A stretch of 64,000 nucleotides of DNA. Source: Halocatena halophila. GTDB taxonomy: Archaea > Halobacteriota > Halobacteria > Halobacteriales > Haloarculaceae. The stretch is from the NCBI GenBank assembly GCA_027563145.1, contig CP071307.1, positions 248,001 to 312,000 of the forward strand, given 5' to 3'. This document shows positions 44,637 to 53,926 of the stretch, piece after piece (the stretch's first letter is position 1; each line of letters starts with the position of its first letter). The notes under the pieces are model-generated. The model did no database searches. It had not been told where the DNA came from and saw only the letters and a program-made list of their open reading frames with translations. A program made the position numbers and the translations under genes.

Positions 44637-45656
44637 ATGCAGTATGTCGTGAAACGAACGGTGCAGGCGCTCATCACGCTGTTGTTCGTCGTCACGATCT
44701 CGTTTTTTCTCTATCGATTGCTTCCCGGCGGCCCGGTTGAGGCGATGCAACAACAGCTGGTACAGGAAGCGATGGCCGATGGCGGTCAGGTGAACGTCCA
44801 GCGAATCAACCAAATGGTCGCAGTGAGAACCGGGATCCGTCCGGATGAGCCACTCTATCAGCAGTATCTTGGCTACATGGAATCTGTCGTGCTCCATCAG
44901 GATTTCGGCACGTCGATCTGGAAGAACGAGCCCGTCTTCGAGTTGCTATTCACCGCAATGCCATGGTCGGTGTTCATCAGCATCTACGGACTGTTGTTGG
45001 GCTTTGGCGTCAACGTGTTACTCGGAGCCGTGATGGCCTACCACGAAGGTGGTCGGTTCGACCGCGCCATGTCGGTCGTGGCGACGATCACATCCTCGGT
45101 GCCGTACTACGTCGTCGCCATCTTGCTCCTGGCATTTCTCGCATTCGAGGCGGGGCTGTTTCCAACCGGGGGGCGCTACAATCCGGCGACGACACCCGGA
45201 TTCAACCTGCCGTTCATGGCGAGTGTCGTGTATCATGCGATCTTGCCGATCGCGACGGGCTTTGTCGTTGGATTCGGAACCCAGGCGCTCGCGATGCGTG
45301 GCAACAGCGTTCGTGTGCTCGGAGAGGAGTACATCCGGGTTGCACAGCTCCGTGGACTCGGTGAGTTCCGGATTGCCACGCGATATGTGACGCGAAACGC
45401 GATTTTGCCGCTGTACACCTCACTGATGGTCGGTATTTCTAGCATCTTCAGCAGCTCGATCATCATGGAACAGCTGTACAGCTACCCCGGCGTGGGTTGG
45501 TACACGTTCGGCGCGCTCGAACACCGTGACTACCCCCTTTTGATGGGCGTCTTTTTGTTTTTCACGATCGTCACGCTGCTCGGCGTACTGGTGGCCGATC
45601 TCACCTACGGGCTGATCGACCCGCGCGCAAACACCGGTGACACGGAGTCGTATTAA
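44637..45656 (+). CDS. ABC transporter permease, DppB/OppB type, cluster 2
   Basis: 339 aa from the ATG at 44637 (MQYVVKRTVQAL). Helix 1 ends with YRLLPGGPVEAM, the family hallmark; six helices in all. EAA loop LGEEYIRVAQLRGLGEFR contacts the ATPases. Paralogue of the cluster 1 permease, with matching ARTNEP-like loop (GTSIWKNEPVFELLF). Five bp separate it from the second permease gene. Confidence 0.92.
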   Translation: MQYVVKRTVQALITLLFVVTISFFLYRLLPGGPVEAMQQQLVQEAMADGGQVNVQRINQMVAVRTGIRPDEPLYQQYLGYMESVVLHQDFGTSIWKNEPVFELLFTAMPWSVFISIYGLLLGFGVNVLLGAVMAYHEGGRFDRAMSVVATITSSVPYYVVAILLLAFLAFEAGLFPTGGRYNPATTPGFNLPFMASVVYHAILPIATGFVVGFGTQALAMRGNSVRVLGEEYIRVAQLRGLGEFRIATRYVTRNAILPLYTSLMVGISSIFSSSIIMEQLYSYPGVGWYTFGALEHRDYPLLMGVFLFFTIVTLLGVLVADLTYGLIDPRANTGDTESY

Positions 45657-45661
45657 TCACC

Positions 45662-46774
45662 ATGGACGGACACGACATCGACGACAGACAGAGCCGGACC
45701 GACCTCTTTGACGTTCCGCCAGAAGAAAGCCCATCCCCAACGTCACGGTCTGAACGCTGGTATCGAACCCTCGACGTGTGGGTGTTATCCCCGCTTCGCG
45801 TGGCGATGACTGACTGGCGAATGCCCGTTGGAGCGACAATCCTCACCGCGTTTGTAGTGCTCGGGACGGTCGGTGTCCGACTCATCAGTGCTCCAGAAGT
45901 CAGCGAAGCTCCCGTCTACACTGGTGCGTTTCGCGGCGGGATTGGCGCGATCACGACCAGTGGTGGCTGGATCGATATTGTTTCGCTATCACTGGGAGAA
46001 ACTGGATTCACACTCCCATGGGTAGCGCTATCGCTACCGCTCGGAACCGACCGATTTGGTCAGGACATCGCCCGGGGGCTCGTCCATGGAACGCCCGCAA
46101 TGTTGAAGATGGCGCTTGCCGGCGCGGTGTTTGCAACCGGCGTTGCACTGCTCGTCGGTACCGTCGCCGGATACCGGGGTGGCGTGATCGACACTGTGTT
46201 GATGACGATCACTGACATCGTGATGACGATCCCCGCACTGCCGCTCATCGTCTTGCTCGCGGCGGTCTACCAGCCATCCGACCCATTCGTGATTGGTGTG
46301 TTGCTCGCGATCGACAACTGGCCGGGGCTAGCACGAGCACTCAGATCTCAGGTACTCACCATCCGAACTGAGTCCTACGTGGAAGCCGCGCGTGCGATGG
46401 GACTTTCGCCCGGGACGGTGCTCAGACGCGACGTGATTCCACAGCTCATGCCCTACACGCTGATCAACGCCGCCAACGCCGCCCGGGCGGTAATCTTCGA
46501 GTCCGTGGCGCTCTACTTTCTCGGGTTGCTCCCGATCGGGTCGACGTTCAACTGGGGTGTGATGATGAATCAGGCGTATCAGGCCGGCGCGCTCTCCAAC
46601 GTCGATCGGGCGGGTCACTGGCTGTTTGCCCCCATGTGTCTGCTCGTCGTGTTTTCGTTCGGATTAATCGTCTTCTCACAGGGACTCGATCGCGTGTTCA
46701 ATCCTCAGCTCAGGGCGCGCCACTCGAAGGCGGTTGGTTATGACGACGAAACTGGGGTATCCACTGGCGATTGA
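45662..46774 (+). CDS. ABC transporter permease, DppC/OppC type, cluster 2
   Basis: 370 aa, about 39 longer than its cluster 1 counterpart because of an extended loop after helix 1 (about residues 70-120). GTDRFGQDIARGLVHGTPAMLKM and the EAA loop YVEAARAMGLSPG are conserved. Followed by an antisense small gene before the rest of the transporter. Confidence 0.9.
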   Translation: MDGHDIDDRQSRTDLFDVPPEESPSPTSRSERWYRTLDVWVLSPLRVAMTDWRMPVGATILTAFVVLGTVGVRLISAPEVSEAPVYTGAFRGGIGAITTSGGWIDIVSLSLGETGFTLPWVALSLPLGTDRFGQDIARGLVHGTPAMLKMALAGAVFATGVALLVGTVAGYRGGVIDTVLMTITDIVMTIPALPLIVLLAAVYQPSDPFVIGVLLAIDNWPGLARALRSQVLTIRTESYVEAARAMGLSPGTVLRRDVIPQLMPYTLINAANAARAVIFESVALYFLGLLPIGSTFNWGVMMNQAYQAGALSNVDRAGHWLFAPMCLLVVFSFGLIVFSQGLDRVFNPQLRARHSKAVGYDDETGVSTGD

Positions 46775-46779
46775 GTAAA

Positions 46780-47016
46780 TCACGAGGTCGACTCATAGCG
46801 GGCACACGCAATGAGTGTGCCACCGGTTATCGCCCCGAGCACGCCGAGCGTCACGAGATCGATGAGTGCAATCACGACGGTTGCGCTATCGGTAGTCACG
46901 AACAACGATCCGAGAACTACCACGGTGAACGCACAGCAGATGCCAAATATGACACGCAACTGTGCCGAATGCCCACAGAGACGGTCTATCACTGCCGGTC
47001 CAGATCGATCACGCAT
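46780..47016 (-). CDS. Small two-helix membrane protein, antisense in ABC cluster 2
   Basis: 78 aa from the ATG at 47016; 11 further residues upstream are possible. Two hydrophobic segments (about residues 24-43 and 50-71) and an ending IACARYESTS like the 75-aa protein at 12483. It faces the transporter genes, yet its family is repeated beside both transporters. Function unknown. Confidence 0.55.
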   Translation of the reverse strand: MRDRSGPAVIDRLCGHSAQLRVIFGICCAFTVVVLGSLFVTTDSATVVIALIDLVTLGVLGAITGGTLIACARYESTS

Positions 47017-47105
47017 GCTATCTGGCTCACAACCGAGCCCCTTAATCACTCTGACTGGTGGGACCGACGCAATCTATAGTTACCGCCAGGACGAATCGAA
47101 ATGGT

Positions 47106-47318
47106 ATGACCACACACGATCGGATCACAGAACTCGAACGCTCACTGCGTGCGGAGACGAGCGCGGTGGGACGTCTGCTCGTCGTTGGTGGCTGTACGCT
47201 CATTCTGCTCGGCGCAACCGTTCTGAACGGCGCAATCGCCGGCATGTTCGGCATCTGGGGAATGACGGCACTGGGGCTTGCTGTCGCAGCAATGGTCGTT
47301 CAACAGGTCGCTTCCTGA
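47106..47318 (+). CDS. Small two-helix membrane protein of ABC cluster 2
   Basis: 70 aa from the ATG at 47106. A charged N terminus (HDRITELERSLRAE) is followed by two hydrophobic stretches with the pattern LNGAIAGMFGIWGM, related to the GTG-started 72-aa protein that overlaps the cluster 1 ATPase gene. It lies 136 bp ahead of the ATPase genes on the same strand. Confidence 0.6.
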   Translation: MTTHDRITELERSLRAETSAVGRLLVVGGCTLILLGATVLNGAIAGMFGIWGMTALGLAVAAMVVQQVAS

Positions 47319-47454
47319 GGCTGTCGCTCATAGCGAACAGTGTGTCCAAGTATCAGATGAGAGAAGATTCATGGTTGGGTGTTACCAATGTGACGACGAA
47401 TGGGGTTGGACGATCGTGACTGACCGATCACGCGGAGCGCCAACAGAGACTGGC

Positions 47455-48501
47455 ATGACCGTGAGCGAATCATCGCTGGACGAGGACACTATCGTCCGGA
47501 TGGACGATCTGACAGTAACGTTTGCAGGCGAGGGCGGTGTGGCACGCGTCCTCCAGGAGGTATCCATCGAAATCGAGCGCGAGGAGATTCTCGGCGTGGT
47601 CGGCGAGAGCGGCTCCGGAAAATCGATGTTTGCGAGCGCGTTGCTGGACGCAGTGATCGAGCCCGGCCGAACGACCGGCTCGGTGGAGTTCAATCCACGG
47701 TCTGGTGAACCGTTCGACGTGCTGGGTCTTTCTTCCGACCGGTTGCAACGCGTTCGCTGGGAATCGATTGCCATGGTGTTTCAGGGAGCGATGGCGTCGT
47801 TCAACCCGACGATGCGAATTCGCGACCATTTTGAGGAGACGATTCGCGCACACGGCAAAAACCACGGTGAGCGAATGGCTCACGCTCACGAACTGCTGTC
47901 TGCACTCCATCTCGATGCCGATCGTGTCCTCGAGTCGTATCCCCACGAACTCAGCGGGGGGATGCGCCAGCGGGCGTTGATCGCTCTGGCGCTCGTGCTC
48001 GAACCCGAACTGCTCGTGATGGACGAACCAACGGCCGCACTCGATTTGCTCATGCAGCGATCGATCATCGATCTGCTAGCGTCGCTTCAGGATCGGTTCG
48101 ATCTCACCATCGTGTTCATCACACACGACCTCCCGCTGGTCGCCGGACTCTCAGACCGGCTTGCGGTGCTGTACGCGTTCGAGATCGTCGAATGCGGACC
48201 GACGGCAACGGTGATCGAAGACGCCGGCCATCCGTACACGCGCGCGCTCTTGCGCACCGTTCCGAACGTCGACGTTCCGGTTACCGAGATGGCCCCTATC
48301 GAGGGGCAGTCACCGGATCCGACGGACACGCCCGCAGGCTGTTCATTTCATCCTCGCTGTCCGCTGGCCGATGAGGGCTGTGAATCGGCCGACCCGCCGT
48401 TTGAACGGTTGGAAACCGAACACGAAGTCGCGTGTTATCACACGGAGCGCGCGCGAGAAAGCGTCGAGTACACGCTCCGTGATGGGGAGGTCGGCCCATG
48501 A
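47455..48501 (+). CDS. ABC transporter ATP-binding protein, DppD/OppD type, cluster 2
   Basis: 348 aa from the ATG at 47455 (MTVSESSLDED); the longer frame adds 59 residues without similarity to the cluster 1 paralogue. Walker A GESGSGKSM, signature LSGGMRQRALIAL, Walker B LLVMDEPTAALD, and C-terminal GCSFHPRCPLADEGC. Overlaps the DppF-type gene by 4 bp. Confidence 0.92.
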   Translation: MTVSESSLDEDTIVRMDDLTVTFAGEGGVARVLQEVSIEIEREEILGVVGESGSGKSMFASALLDAVIEPGRTTGSVEFNPRSGEPFDVLGLSSDRLQRVRWESIAMVFQGAMASFNPTMRIRDHFEETIRAHGKNHGERMAHAHELLSALHLDADRVLESYPHELSGGMRQRALIALALVLEPELLVMDEPTAALDLLMQRSIIDLLASLQDRFDLTIVFITHDLPLVAGLSDRLAVLYAFEIVECGPTATVIEDAGHPYTRALLRTVPNVDVPVTEMAPIEGQSPDPTDTPAGCSFHPRCPLADEGCESADPPFERLETEHEVACYHTERARESVEYTLRDGEVGP

Positions 48502-49838
48502 GCGACGACACAATCGTCAGCCTCTCGGATGTGACCGTCGAGTTCGGTTCACCCGGACTGCTTGACCCACTGCGCGGCCGCACGGAGAGTGGCGTGAGGG
48601 CCGTTGATGCAGTGTCGCTCGAGATCGAATCGAACGATGTCGTCGCACTCGTCGGTGAATCCGGCTGTGGGAAAACCACACTCGGTAAAACCGCCGTTGG
48701 CCTCCAGCGACCGACAGATGGTACGGTCAGCTATCGCGGACAGGACATCTGGGCTACAAGAGACGGCGACAGTTCGGCGACAATACCGTTCGAGGAGATT
48801 CGACACTCGCTGCAGATCGTCCATCAGGATCCGGGGAGTTCGCTCAACGGAAACCGGACGGTACTGTCTTCGCTCGGTGATCCGCTCCGTCGGTGGCAAC
48901 CGGAGTTGAGCGCAGAACAACGAGAGGCAACGATCTATCAAGTGTTAGAGCGGGTCGGACTCACCCCGGTTGAGACCTACGCAACCCGGTTTCCACACCA
49001 GCTCAGCGGCGGTGAGCGCCAGCGAATTGCCCTCGGACGGGCACTGCTGGTACAGCCCGATCTCGTCCTGGCAGATGAAGCAGTGAGTGCACTCGACGTG
49101 TCGTTGCGGATCGAGATGATGGACCTCATGCTCGAACTCCAGTCAACGGTTGAAACGTCATTTCTGTTCGTTTCGCACGATCTGGCCAACGCACGGTATC
49201 TCACAGAACGAGCAGGGGGACGAATCGGTGTCATGTATCTAGGAAAGCTCGTCGAGATCGGCACACCAACAGAGATCATCGAGTCACCACAACACCCGTA
49301 CACGAAACTGCTTCGCTGGGCAACACCAGAGCTCGATCCATCCCTGGCCCGAAAGGCGAAAGCTGAAACACCGCCGGTGCGGTCGATCGACGTTCCAGAT
49401 CCGACATCGCTGCCCAGTGGCTGTCGATTCCACCCACGCTGTCCGAAAATGCTCCCGCCGGAGACCGTCGAGATCGACCAGAAGGCGTACAACGAAGTGC
49501 TTGACGTGAGAGAGCGACTCGATGACGGTGAACTGTCCGAACCGGCCGCACTTCTTGCCACCGACGATCCGACACAGCAGGGACTCTACGACGAACTGTT
49601 CTCGGTAGAACTCGGTGGACAGAACCGCGAAGTCGTCGAGCGGGCGCTTTGTGCCGTCCTCGACGATGAGCCCGAGCAGGCGTCCGAGCTGCTCCGAAAG
49701 CGATTCGAAAGCATCTGTGAGCGGTCCGAACCGGCACTCCCTGACGGCGATCACCCAGTTGCCTGTCATCTCGAAACGTCCGAATCGGCAACAGACAGTT
49801 CTGACGGGCGGACCGACGGTGGAGCGCCCGAGGACTGA
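48498..49838 (+). CDS. ABC transporter ATP-binding protein, DppF/OppF type, extended tail
   Basis: 446 aa, about 80 longer than its cluster 1 counterpart. Walker A GESGCGKTT, signature LSGGERQRI, Walker B LVLADEAVSALD. After FHPRCPKM (about residue 318) an insertion of some 85 mostly charged, helical residues (318-405) precedes the expected ICERSEPALPDGDHPVACHL. So the Cys-rich solute-binding motif is split. From memory similar long tails occur in some other haloarchaeal DppF proteins; not checked. Confidence 0.9.
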   Translation: MSDDTIVSLSDVTVEFGSPGLLDPLRGRTESGVRAVDAVSLEIESNDVVALVGESGCGKTTLGKTAVGLQRPTDGTVSYRGQDIWATRDGDSSATIPFEEIRHSLQIVHQDPGSSLNGNRTVLSSLGDPLRRWQPELSAEQREATIYQVLERVGLTPVETYATRFPHQLSGGERQRIALGRALLVQPDLVLADEAVSALDVSLRIEMMDLMLELQSTVETSFLFVSHDLANARYLTERAGGRIGVMYLGKLVEIGTPTEIIESPQHPYTKLLRWATPELDPSLARKAKAETPPVRSIDVPDPTSLPSGCRFHPRCPKMLPPETVEIDQKAYNEVLDVRERLDDGELSEPAALLATDDPTQQGLYDELFSVELGGQNREVVERALCAVLDDEPEQASELLRKRFESICERSEPALPDGDHPVACHLETSESATDSSDGRTDGGAPED

Positions 49839-49919
49839 TCACAGAGCGATCCATCGACTCGGACGATGGGTATAATAGCCGGCCTGTTGTACGTGTGGTA
49901 TGGTGACGAGTGCCAGTCT

Positions 49920-50924
49920 ATGGTGGTGTCACGAGGTGAGCGCCGTGTGAACGTCGGGGTGTTTCTAAACCAGTATCACGAACCCGGTGGCGAGTGTCCA
50001 CCCGCTGAGACGTTCGAACAGGTAGCGCTGCTCGAATCGGCTGGCTTCGATTCGGTAACCGTCGGTGAGCGACACCTCCACGAAGAGGGATTTATCGAAC
50101 CGATCACGCTGCTAGCAGCGATTGCGGGACGGACGGACACACTTGATCTCGGAACGGCAGCGCTGGTTCCTGCGTTGCACGATCCGCTCCGACTGGCCGA
50201 GCAGCTCGCCGAGATCGATCGGCTCTCCAATGGACGCGTTCGATTCGGTGGGGCACTTGGGTACCGGCCGGCCGAGCTTGCTGCGTTCGGCGTCGACGCC
50301 GACGAGCGCGTCGGCCGATTCATCGAGGCGATTGGACTGCTCGATACGTTGTGGGCGGGCGACCGCGTCACGCACGACGGCGATCATTTCACCTACGACA
50401 ATGCGTTCGTGCGACCTGCACCGGGATCGATTCCGATCTGGATCGGTGGCCACGCTGATATAGCCATCAAACGAGCGGCGTATCGAGGTTCGGGTTGGAT
50501 TGCAAGCGCATCCTCTCCGATCGAGGAACTCGAATCACAGATTGCGGTCTACGAGGATGCGCTTGAAGAGTTCGAGAAAGATCGATCGAACAACGAGGTA
50601 ATACTGATGCGAGATTGTTTCGTCGGTGAAACCAGGGACAAAGCCCGTGAAACGATCGAGCCACATCTGACGCGGCTGTATGAGTGGTATGCGCGGTGGA
50701 ACCAGACCTACATGGACGAGAACGACGTTGCTGTCGAGTACGACGATCTCGAAGAGAAGTTCATCGTGGGAACGCCGTCCGACTGCATCGAATCGCTCGA
50801 AGCATACGACGCACTCGGCGTCGATCACGTGATTCTTCGGGTGCAGTTTCCCGGCCAGCCCCACGAACCGACGATGGACTGTTTAGAACGGCTTGGTTCG
50901 GAGGTGCTTCCGGCAGTCCAATGA
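49920..50924 (+). CDS. LLM-class flavin-dependent oxidoreductase, cluster 2
   Basis: 334 aa from the ATG at 49920; the longer frame from 49866 contains the TATA-like TATAAT and is less likely. Family segments: NVGVFLNQYHEPGG, GERHLHEEGF, ALVPALHDPLRLAEQ, GRVRFGGALGYR and IPIWIGGHAD. Second such protein in the window. Overlaps the Gfo gene by 4 bp, which suggests both act on the same compound. Confidence 0.85.
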   Translation: MVVSRGERRVNVGVFLNQYHEPGGECPPAETFEQVALLESAGFDSVTVGERHLHEEGFIEPITLLAAIAGRTDTLDLGTAALVPALHDPLRLAEQLAEIDRLSNGRVRFGGALGYRPAELAAFGVDADERVGRFIEAIGLLDTLWAGDRVTHDGDHFTYDNAFVRPAPGSIPIWIGGHADIAIKRAAYRGSGWIASASSPIEELESQIAVYEDALEEFEKDRSNNEVILMRDCFVGETRDKARETIEPHLTRLYEWYARWNQTYMDENDVAVEYDDLEEKFIVGTPSDCIESLEAYDALGVDHVILRVQFPGQPHEPTMDCLERLGSEVLPAVQ

Positions 50925-51961
50925 CCTCGGTCGGCTACATTGGACTCGATCACCACCACCGTGAGCCATATCTCGAGACGATCCGTCAGCTTGGACTCGA
51001 CGTAACCGCCGTTGCGGGCGATCCCGACGTTGATGTGTCGGTTTCAGACCAGACGAACCGATATCGGGAGTACGAGACGTTGCTAGCGGCAGAAGCTGTC
51101 GATCTCGTCTGGATTACTGCGTCGAACCGAACCACACCGGCAGTGATTCGCGAGGCCGTCAAACGGGATATCGACGTGTTCTGTGAAAAGCCGGGCGCAC
51201 GCACCACCGCGGAGCTTGCGGCCATCGCACCGGACGTTTACGAGAGCGACGCCACGGTTGGATTCGCGTACGCATGGCGCGGCCATCCCCATAGCCAGCA
51301 GCTGCGCCAGCTCGCAAGCGATGGGTTTTATGGCAATCTCCGCGCCGTCGACTGTCGATTCGTCGCCTCACGGCTCGCTACCCGCGACCACACACACTAT
51401 CTCTACGATCCGGCACAGAGCCGCGGCGGGATCGTCCAGTGGCTTGGCGTCCATTGGATCGATCTCCTTGGGTGGATACTCGACGAACGGATCGAGACGG
51501 TCGCTGCCTCGCTGCAGTACGGAACCGAAGCTGTCGAAGTTGAAGACGGGGCGATCGTGCAGTTCGAAACGGAAAGTGGTGCGACCGGCTCGCTGACCTG
51601 TGGCTACTATCTGGGCGACGACCGCTACGACACCCATATTGACATCCTCGGCGATCGAGGCCGAAGCCAGTGGGAGCCAATCAGTGACACGTTCGCGTTC
51701 GAAGGCGACACGACGATCGAACTCGAAACGAATCGTGAGTGGCGTCCGGAAACACCCAGCCAGATCACACACGAATACACTCCGGCCAACGGCTATGGTG
51801 GTGCCTGGGGCAAGGCGTTCATCGAGGAGTTTCTCGCTGCGTGCGATGACAGCGGTACCGTGCCAGCTGACATCGACGACGCCATCGAGGTGCTATCAGT
51901 GCTCGATGCGATTTATGCGGCCGCCAATTCGGATCGATGGGTACCGGTTGAGCGGCACTGA
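50921..51961 (+). CDS. Gfo/Idh/MocA-family dehydrogenase
   Basis: 346 aa from the ATG that overlaps the upstream stop (ATGA). N-terminal VGYIGLDHHHREPYLET has a His-rich loop instead of the usual GxGxxG, so cofactor binding may differ. Catalytic Lys in FCEKPGARTTAE; GGIVQWLGVHWIDLLGWIL has the family His. Followed by a short palindrome plus T7 tract and then the binding-protein gene. Confidence 0.83.
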   Translation: MTSVGYIGLDHHHREPYLETIRQLGLDVTAVAGDPDVDVSVSDQTNRYREYETLLAAEAVDLVWITASNRTTPAVIREAVKRDIDVFCEKPGARTTAELAAIAPDVYESDATVGFAYAWRGHPHSQQLRQLASDGFYGNLRAVDCRFVASRLATRDHTHYLYDPAQSRGGIVQWLGVHWIDLLGWILDERIETVAASLQYGTEAVEVEDGAIVQFETESGATGSLTCGYYLGDDRYDTHIDILGDRGRSQWEPISDTFAFEGDTTIELETNREWRPETPSQITHEYTPANGYGGAWGKAFIEEFLAACDDSGTVPADIDDAIEVLSVLDAIYAAANSDRWVPVERH

Positions 51962-51970
51962 ACGACACCA

Positions 51971-51993
51971 GTCGGCCGACACAAGGTTTTTTT
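51971..51993 (+). terminator. Palindrome and T7 tract
   Basis: GTCGGCCGAC (perfect palindrome) then ACAAGG and seven T residues (51987-51993), between the Gfo gene and the binding-protein gene. Looks like a terminator or attenuation point inside the run. Confidence 0.45.
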
Positions 51994-52022
51994 GTCGGTG
52001 GTTCGAGTTTCAATCTAGCAGT

Positions 52023-53921
52023 ATGGGCACTGATACCAGTAGTGATGGGAGCAGCCCTGACTTGACCGTCTCGCGTCGGAAATTTCTCACGGCGCTGGGT
52101 GTCGGAGGAACGGTCGGCCTGGCAGGCTGTTCGATGGTGGACACACCGTTCGGGGCAGGTGGTCGTGCGGGGCTGGATGAGGCGATGAGCATCTCGATTC
52201 CACCGACGGACATCAACTGGAATCCGTTCGCAACCGAGGGGTTTTCGGAGAATCTCGCCAACTGGGTGTTCGAATGGGGAGCAGTGTTGTTTCACGAAAA
52301 CGCTCGGCTAGAGCCCTGGGCCTACGCCGACTGGGAGTACGATTCTGCAAGCAACGTCCTGGCAGTCACCTTTCGCGAGGATCTCGCCCAGTGGACCGGC
52401 GATGCGTACACCGCCCGCGACCGGTACACCTATCAGGAACTGGTTAGATTGCAGTCGCCCGAGTCGAGTCAGTTCGAGCGGATCGAACTCCGTGATCCGA
52501 CGACGATCGCCTATCATTTTAAAGACCCAACCAATCCAGACATTTTCACAAACTACGAATTCGTCAGACCACTGTATCAGGGTCGCACGAGGTGGCAGCC
52601 GTGGCTTGAGCGCTATCAGGATGCAACGACAGACACAGAGCGCGACGCGATCACGAAAGAGCTAACCGAGCTTTCCATCTCGAATGAGGAGTTCATGGAC
52701 GCCGCGACCGGAACGGGTGCCTACCGGCTGACCGAGGTGAGCGACGTGAGCGCGACGTTACAGCGCTGGGACGGCCATCGGAACGCGGATTCGATCGGTA
52801 TCGACACGCTCCGGGTGCAGTTCGCACCGAGTCAGGCCAGATTCGGACAGCTACTCACACAGGATCGCGCTGATATTGGCCGAGGAATCTTTCCCGTGGA
52901 GTATCGTGGAGCCGCACCGACGCACCTCGAAACGCTCTCAGAACATCCCACGCTCAACAACGTCAAGTTGCTCATCAACTGGAACAATCGCCCGGCACTC
53001 CGCGATGTGAACGTTCGACGGGCGATGGCTGCCACAATCAACACCGAGCCGATCGCCGCGGCCGCCGGCAACGGCGAGCCAATCCCGGTCCATTCGGGGA
53101 TGGACCCATCGTTCAATCAGACATATCTCGGTCCCCAGCGCCAGCAGTACATCGACTACAAGCCACGAGCTGCCGATCACGAGCTCGCCGAGCGATTTCT
53201 CGAGCGGTCGGGCTACTCACGACAGCACGGCACAGTGGTGCGACCCGATGGGAACGAGCTCCAGCCGTTGCGATTTGTCACCGACACGGATGATCAGTGG
53301 TTCATCGCCGGAAAGTTCGTTGCCGCACAGCTCGAGCAGTTTGGCTTTCCGGTCGAATTTCGAACCGTGGACCGGTCGACGAAGCTTGATATCATCTACG
53401 AACACCAGCGAATGGACGAGTGGGATCTCTCGACGGAAAGCCATTATGCTGGTAGCACGCTCCATCCGTTCTCGTATTTTGATTATCGGACGTTCTGGGG
53501 ATGGCGGCTCGGGCCGGCGACGTTTACGGCGGATGCAACGCTCAACGCGACAATCGAGGAGTGGCTCGATGGCGGTGAAACACACTCGCCGTACAATGGC
53601 AAGCCGTTACGTCCGGAGATCCCAACGACGGTTGGTCGACTCGATCGCGACGGTTCGACGACCACGATCAACATTTACGAACTGATCAACGAGATCCGAT
53701 CGCCGGTCTCCGAAGAACGCGCAACCGATATCGTTCGACAGCTGAGCTGGGCGTGGAACTTTCTGCTACCCGATATCGACACGTACGTCGTCCTCGGTGG
53801 AATGTGGGGTGATACAAACCAGTACGACTGGCCACAACAGTCCTGGCAGTTCACCGGTGCGAACAACGCCAGCGTCTATTACACCGTCAAACATGGACTG
53901 GTCTCACCGGTGGAGGAGTAA
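52023..53921 (+). CDS. Third family-5 substrate-binding lipoprotein, cluster 2
   Basis: 632 aa from the ATG at 52023; the longer frame runs through the previous gene. Twin-arginine signal (SRRKFLTALGVGG) and lipobox GLAGC. Family-5 architecture but clearly diverged from the two binding proteins of the left island (for example it lacks the ALWHPTAY motif). The only binding protein near cluster 2, so it probably serves that transporter. Five bp before the next gene. Confidence 0.88.
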   Translation: MGTDTSSDGSSPDLTVSRRKFLTALGVGGTVGLAGCSMVDTPFGAGGRAGLDEAMSISIPPTDINWNPFATEGFSENLANWVFEWGAVLFHENARLEPWAYADWEYDSASNVLAVTFREDLAQWTGDAYTARDRYTYQELVRLQSPESSQFERIELRDPTTIAYHFKDPTNPDIFTNYEFVRPLYQGRTRWQPWLERYQDATTDTERDAITKELTELSISNEEFMDAATGTGAYRLTEVSDVSATLQRWDGHRNADSIGIDTLRVQFAPSQARFGQLLTQDRADIGRGIFPVEYRGAAPTHLETLSEHPTLNNVKLLINWNNRPALRDVNVRRAMAATINTEPIAAAAGNGEPIPVHSGMDPSFNQTYLGPQRQQYIDYKPRAADHELAERFLERSGYSRQHGTVVRPDGNELQPLRFVTDTDDQWFIAGKFVAAQLEQFGFPVEFRTVDRSTKLDIIYEHQRMDEWDLSTESHYAGSTLHPFSYFDYRTFWGWRLGPATFTADATLNATIEEWLDGGETHSPYNGKPLRPEIPTTVGRLDRDGSTTTINIYELINEIRSPVSEERATDIVRQLSWAWNFLLPDIDTYVVLGGMWGDTNQYDWPQQSWQFTGANNASVYYTVKHGLVSPVEE

Positions 53922-53926
53922 CTGCC

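Noticed and set aside
51600-52022. Extension of the third binding protein into the Gfo gene
   Set aside because: The twin-arginine signal starts at 52023, and the upstream part lies in the wrong frame of the Gfo gene.
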